A stretch of DNA of 64,000 bases from Paraburkholderia silvatlantica. GTDB lineage: Bacteria; Pseudomonadota; Gammaproteobacteria; Burkholderiales; Burkholderiaceae. The translations under genes and the position numbers were made by a program. The notes below the pieces were generated by a model. It was not told the origin of the DNA and ran no database searches. It saw only the letters and a program-made list of their open reading frames with translations. Shown here piece after piece: positions 60,132 to 64,000 of the stretch. The stretch is from NCBI RefSeq assembly GCF_003096715.1, contig NZ_QEOL01000010.1, positions 175,884 through 239,883 of the forward strand, in the 5' to 3' direction. Every line of letters begins with the position of its first letter. The stretch's first letter is position 1.

Positions 60132-62402
60132 TCATTGCGTTTTCAACGACCTGAGCAGCCCACGCGTGCGGCGTGTGCGGCGTGCCAGCGGCCCGAGCGG
60201 CGCATCGCGGTCTAGCAGCGCGCTGCGGATGAAGTGCAGATGACTCAGCAGCCGTTGCACGTCGTGCCGCCTTTCCCGCTCGTGATGCACCGTCGCGAGT
60301 GCCTCCTGTGCGATCCATGTCGCGGCGCGCACGGCGCTGAGCGCGCGATCGAGCGCGATGCCGTCCGGGCTCTTGAAGAGATGTGCGATGTCTTCCTGTA
60401 CGCGCGCGAGAGCCGCGGGCCAGCGCGCGTCATGGAGGTCGAGCCAGTCCGCCGCGTGCGCCTCGTTGCGCAGATCGACCACGGCGTGCCCGACTTCGAG
60501 CGTCACGAGCATCCAGCGCAGCGCGCGCCGGTGCGCCTGGCGGCGCCCGTTCAGCAAGAGCCTCAATTGGTGCATCAGGTCGTGCGTGCCGGACTGGAAG
60601 CGCTGCCCGAGGCCAACCAGTTCCTCATGACAGGCCTGCACGACCTGGCCGCGCAACGACACGCACATGCGCTCGATGAGCCAGTTCATGTGCGGCGGAA
60701 ACACCACCGCGAAAGCGAGCGAGGCGACCAGCATTGCGGCAACGACGGCGATGCCGTTGTTGACCAGCAGGTCCGGCGTGTAGACGATCACGTTGTCCGG
60801 GCCAGCCAGCAGGCAGAAGAACACCGAGAAGCCGACGCCATAGCCCGCTATGCGCGAGCGCGTGGCGAGAAAAGCGCCGATCGCGAGAACCGGAACGAGT
60901 GTCGAGCAGAGCAACGGAAAGCCATCGACATTGGGATAGACGTAGCAGGTGAAGAGATACCCCGTCACGGCGGCGAAGCCCGCGCCGACCGCCATCTGCA
61001 CCGCCATGCGCGATGCGTTCGGCGACGACGAGGTGAGTGCGCACGTGAGCGCGGCTGCGATCATCGCGAGGCCGCCGCTCGGCCAGTCGGTCTCGACCCA
61101 GAACCAGCCCAGCGCCGCCACTACCACGGCCGTGCGCACGAAGGTAAATGCCACCACGTACCAGCTCGTGCGGGGCACGTAGCGCGCTGCGCGCGGCTCC
61201 TGCGCGGGACGCGCTTCCATGAGCGATACCCACGTGCGGCTGTAGCGCACGATCTCGGTCGTGAAGCGATAGATGAGTTCGGCCGATGTGTCGAAGTCGG
61301 GCAGTGCATCGGGCAGCTTGTGTTCGAGCGGCCGCCGCGTCTCGCGCACATGACGCGGCAGCGTGCGCTGGAAGGCGTCGAGCCCATCGGCGAGCCGCCG
61401 TGCATAGGCGCGATCGCCTTCGTTGCGGCGCGGCCGCTGAGCCAGTAGCGCGGCAAGCTCGCCGAAGTATGGCGCGAGCGGCGCGATCGCCGCATCGTAC
61501 CAATGCAGCCTTTTGAGCAACTGACGCAACGCGTGCAGCCGCGCGCAGGCATCCATGAACTCGGAATTCAGGCGCGAGAGCAGGCCGCTGCGCGAGCGCA
61601 TCGTCGGGTCTTCGAAAAATGAGAAAGCGCGCGTGGCCTCAAAGCCGACGACATCGTCGACGAGACTCGCAAATCGCCCTTCGAATGCGCCCCTTTCGAG
61701 CCGCCCAGCCAACACCGCCGCAGCGAACGCAGTAAAATTCAGATAACGTGAGCGCAGAGTGCGATCGAGCAACGAGCCTGACTGTCGGAGCACGATCACC
61801 GCGCTGACCATGCCCGAGCAGAGAATGCCAACGGCCACTTCGGCGCCGCGGCCAAGTGCGGCGAGGAAAAGACCGTTGGGCTGCATCACGAGCGGAATGC
61901 CGATCAGCGCTGCCGTATAGCCGGCGAGCACGAAACCGTACCAGCGAAAATGGCGATTCCTCATGGCGGCGGCCGTACATGCGGCAACCCACCCCGTCAT
62001 CCCGAGTATGTAGAGCTCGGGCTGCTGGACGAACACGGCGCCCAGCACGACCGCCGCGACCATTCCGACCGCAGTGCCGACTATGCGATAAAAACTCTTG
62101 GCGAACACCATGCCCGAGAGCGGTTGCATCAGGACGAACACCGTCGTCATCGCGATGCGAGGCTGCGGCAGGTCCAGCAGCATGGAGATGCCCATGGCGA
62201 GCAGGCCGGCCGCGACCGTTTTCAGCAGATGAATCCAGATCGCGCCGTCGCTGGCCTGCCAGTCGCGCAACGCCCGTCTGGCCGCGCGCCATATGATTCC
62301 CGCGCGCCGACGCGAGTCGAACGCTCGATGTATCGCAGGCTGGCGGCTCATGACAAACGCTCGGGCTGTTTCGAAGACAGGGGCCGATTGTAGGAGCGTC
62401 AT
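60132..62402 (-). CDS. FUSC-family exporter (AaeB/YccS-like)
   Basis: Product of 756 residues: two blocks of membrane helices (about 55-200 and 420-560), each followed by a soluble helical region (200-400 and 560-756), the arrangement of AaeB and FusC proteins. Landmarks include TTVFVLMQPLSGMVFAKSFYRIVGTAVGM, with the conserved Arg, and SSSPNASRMAVQMAVGAGFAAVTGY in the second half. AaeB exports hydroxybenzoates; FusC exports fusaric acid. No AaeA-like adaptor is adjacent here. The divergent LysR gene at 62510 is a probable regulator, as aaeR is to aaeAB. Confidence 0.88.
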   Translation of the reverse strand: MTLLQSAPVFETARAFVMSRQPAIHRAFDSRRRAGIIWRAARRALRDWQASDGAIWIHLLKTVAAGLLAMGISMLLDLPQPRIAMTTVFVLMQPLSGMVFAKSFYRIVGTAVGMVAAVVLGAVFVQQPELYILGMTGWVAACTAAAMRNRHFRWYGFVLAGYTAALIGIPLVMQPNGLFLAALGRGAEVAVGILCSGMVSAVIVLRQSGSLLDRTLRSRYLNFTAFAAAVLAGRLERGAFEGRFASLVDDVVGFEATRAFSFFEDPTMRSRSGLLSRLNSEFMDACARLHALRQLLKRLHWYDAAIAPLAPYFGELAALLAQRPRRNEGDRAYARRLADGLDAFQRTLPRHVRETRRPLEHKLPDALPDFDTSAELIYRFTTEIVRYSRTWVSLMEARPAQEPRAARYVPRTSWYVVAFTFVRTAVVVAALGWFWVETDWPSGGLAMIAAALTCALTSSSPNASRMAVQMAVGAGFAAVTGYLFTCYVYPNVDGFPLLCSTLVPVLAIGAFLATRSRIAGYGVGFSVFFCLLAGPDNVIVYTPDLLVNNGIAVVAAMLVASLAFAVVFPPHMNWLIERMCVSLRGQVVQACHEELVGLGQRFQSGTHDLMHQLRLLLNGRRQAHRRALRWMLVTLEVGHAVVDLRNEAHAADWLDLHDARWPAALARVQEDIAHLFKSPDGIALDRALSAVRAATWIAQEALATVHHERERRHDVQRLLSHLHFIRSALLDRDAPLGPLARRTRRTRGLLRSLKTQ

Positions 62403-62509
62403 TGCGCCGCATTAATGGGACGCGCGGGGAACCTCCGTTCCAGATCACTCAACAATGGCGCGCCCCGAGAGGCGGACAATATCGTTTCTGCACCGAACAA
62501 GAAGGTCTG

Positions 62510-63523
62510 ATGGATACGTTACAAAATATGCGCGTGTTCGTGCGCGTCGTGGAAGCGGGCAGCTTCACGGCCGCAGCTCAGTCGCTGGATTCGACCACCG
62601 GCGCAATGTCGCGCGCGGTGTCGGAGCTCGAAGCGCATTTGCGCACCCGCCTGCTCAACCGCTCGACACGCCGGCTTGCGCTCACACCCGCCGGCGAGCG
62701 TTATCTCAAGCGCTGCTCGCAGATTCTCGCGGACGTCGACAGCGCGGAAGAGGAAGCGAGCTGCGCGCACGAACGCCCGGCCGGGGCGTTGCGCATGCAC
62801 AGCTTCGCGAGTATTGGCCAGCAGTACGTGCTGCCGGCAATTTCGCGCTATCGCGCGCTTCATCCCGAAGTCACCGTGGAACTGACGCTCTCGCAACGGA
62901 TGCCGGATCTTTTCGAGGGTAGCAGTGACGTCTCGGTGGTTACAGCGTCATCGCTGCCGAATTCCGATCTCGTTTCGCACCAGCTAGGGTCGACGTATAG
63001 CATTCTGTGCGCGTCGCCTGGGTATGTGCGTACGCACGGTGCGCCGCGCACACCCGCCGATCTCTCGCATCACGACTGCCTGATTCTCAAGTCGCCTGCG
63101 TTCCCGGCGCATGAGTGGACGCTCGAAGGGCCCGAGGGCAGCGTCGAGATGCAAGTGGACGGACCAGTGCAGGTGAATATCGCAGAATCGCTCGCGGTGG
63201 CGATACGCGAGGGGATGGGGATCGGGATGCTGCCGGTCTACTCGGCAATCGAAGGACTGCGTAACGGTACGCTCGTGCGCGTGCTGCCGCAGCACAAGCT
63301 GCAAAAGACGAACGTGTACGCGCTCTATCCGTCGCGCAAGTTCGTCGACGCGAAAACCAGGACGTGGGTGGAATTCTTGCGCGCGCATGTCCCGCAAGTC
63401 ATCGAGCGCGACCTGGCGCTGCTTGAAGAACTGACTCAAGAGCAGCTTGTGGACGTCGCAGAAGAGGTTGCCTCGGCGAAGGACGCTGCGGTCGCAGCTG
63501 TTGCTCAGAAAGCGACGCAATAG
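62510..63523 (+). CDS. LysR-family regulator divergent from the FUSC exporter
   Basis: Product of 337 residues; ATG 62510 (MDTLQNMRVFVRVVEAG). HTH at residues 15-60 (SFTAAAQSLDSTTGAMSRAVSELEA). The effector domain is followed by an acidic Ala/Glu-rich tail of about 35 residues. It resembles the LysR at 55556-56593 along its length and stands divergent from the FUSC exporter (107-bp spacer). The arrangement matches AaeR, the aromatic-carboxylate-responsive regulator of aaeAB; inducer inferred by analogy only. Confidence 0.9.
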   Translation: MDTLQNMRVFVRVVEAGSFTAAAQSLDSTTGAMSRAVSELEAHLRTRLLNRSTRRLALTPAGERYLKRCSQILADVDSAEEEASCAHERPAGALRMHSFASIGQQYVLPAISRYRALHPEVTVELTLSQRMPDLFEGSSDVSVVTASSLPNSDLVSHQLGSTYSILCASPGYVRTHGAPRTPADLSHHDCLILKSPAFPAHEWTLEGPEGSVEMQVDGPVQVNIAESLAVAIREGMGIGMLPVYSAIEGLRNGTLVRVLPQHKLQKTNVYALYPSRKFVDAKTRTWVEFLRAHVPQVIERDLALLEELTQEQLVDVAEEVASAKDAAVAAVAQKATQ

Positions 63524-63551
63524 GCCTGTGCTTGCGGAAGCGGATTAATGC

Positions 63552-63578
63552 AAAAAGCCGTCCACTGGACGGCTTTTT
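63552..63578 (+). terminator. Intrinsic terminator after the LysR gene
   Basis: AGCCGTCC (63556-63563) pairs with GGACGGCT (63567-63574) around ACT, with A's before and a T tail after, extending the stem to 12 bp. It ends lysR transcription before the convergent rRNA operon. Confidence 0.92.
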
Positions 63579-63605
63579 GTGTTTCCGGCATCGGAAGCCC
63601 AAACG

Positions 63606-63645
63606 CCAGAACCCCGGTTCTCTTCAGGAGAGACCGGGGTTCTGG
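63606..63645 (-). terminator. rRNA operon terminator (minus strand)
   Basis: CCAGAACCCCGGT (63606-63618) is complementary to ACCGGGGTTCTGG (63633-63645), a 13-bp stem extended by a mostly paired, partly purine-rich loop. On the minus strand it follows the 5S gene by 17 bp and precedes CGTTTGGG, fitting the rrn terminator. Confidence 0.85.
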
Positions 63646-63662
63646 ACGGTACAGCATAGGGA

Positions 63663-63778
63663 GCCTGACGATTACCTACTTTCACACGGGCAATCCGCAC
63701 TATCATCGGCGTGGAGTCGTTTCACGGTCCTGTTCGGGATGGGAAGGGGTGGGACCGACTCGCTATGGTCATCAGGCA
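63663..63778 (-). rRNA. rrf: 5S ribosomal RNA
   Basis: Read on the minus strand it starts TGCCTGATGACCATAGCGAG and ends GTAGGTAATCGTCAGGC, the characteristic 5S ends; the loop region CCCATCCCGAACAGG is intact. Length of about 116 nt is normal. It is the last gene of an rrn operon entering from the right edge. Confidence 0.95.
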
Positions 63779-63915
63779 TGACGGGTTGCCGCGTCGCTGG
63801 TCAGCGCCGCAGCCAATCGGGAAGAAGCGTAAAGAGGTTTGTTGCTGAATTGGGGTTGCGTTGTTTCTGGCACAACACGGATCCCTCAACCGTATGCCGA
63901 AACATACCTGTTATA

Positions 63916-64000
63916 GGATCAAGCCTTACGGGCAATTAGTATCAGTTAGCTCAGTGCATTACTGCACGTGCACACCTGACCTATCAACGTCCTGGTCTCG
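63916..64000 (-). rRNA. rrl: 23S ribosomal RNA, 3' end only
   Basis: The minus strand holds GACCAGGACGTTGATAGG and ends CTAATTGCCCGTAAGGCTTGATC, the conserved 3' terminus of bacterial 23S. The gene is cut by the window edge and the exact 3' nucleotide is approximate. A 137-bp spacer without tRNA separates it from 5S. Confidence 0.92.

Noticed and set aside
63779..63915. tRNA gene between 5S and 23S
   Set aside because: The 137-bp spacer shows no cloverleaf or T-loop GTTCGA-type sequence.

Overview
The window looks like chromosomal DNA of a Burkholderiaceae member (Burkholderia, Paraburkholderia or Caballeronia type). It is GC-rich throughout, its genes are packed closely on both strands with strong GC3 bias, and many families are typical of that group (malonate decarboxylase, Zur, MocR regulators, a CIO-type quinol oxidase, RND pumps, LysR regulators). 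The right edge carries the 5S gene and the 3' end of a 23S gene, both on the minus strand. I see no phage, transposase, integrase, CRISPR array or tRNA, so this reads as core and accessory chromosome rather than an island.

Layout. 1-8.2 kb: end of a receiver-domain regulator, a hybrid sensor kinase with a periplasmic molybdopterin-fold protein, a phosphoribosyltransferase-HAD fusion, a NERD/UvrD-type helicase, a glutathione transferase, zur and a stand-alone receiver. 8.8-18.7 kb: TetR/DHA2 efflux pair, kgtP-like carrier, MocR regulator divergent from an EamA exporter, GNAT acetyltransferase, MscS and Kch-type channels, and a glycolipid-binding-fold protein. 19.0-24.3 kb: FNR/Anr-box-preceded cioAB with a 51-residue DUF2474 gene, two membrane proteins and an arylamine N-acetyltransferase.

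24.5-32.5 kb: a six-gene iron locus behind a Fur-like box and a good sigma70 promoter. It encodes an OprB-type porin, a secreted beta-propeller, a Tat-exported DyP peroxidase and a complete Fe(III) ABC importer. This is the most interesting system in the window. 32.5-43 kb: LysR/EamA pair, an MFS carrier divergent from a GntR regulator, and the overlapping operon mdcABCDEGH for biotin-independent malonate decarboxylase, which lacks the usual mdcL/mdcM transporter genes. The MFS carrier next door is a candidate replacement.

43-47 kb: alkB with a perfect 9 x 8-bp tandem repeat just upstream, a small membrane protein, a metallophosphoesterase and an AI-2E-family protein. 47-55.3 kb: an RND efflux operon (pump, adaptor, outer-membrane factor) running straight into a CusRS-like two-component pair. 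55.5-63.5 kb: LysR, MgtC, GlsB-like protein, a CoA-transferase, a tiny secreted two-cysteine protein, a FUSC-family exporter and a divergent LysR. 63.5-64 kb: terminators facing an rRNA operon.

All calls come from reading sequence and motifs; no database search was run, so family names are by recognition and substrates are mostly inferred.
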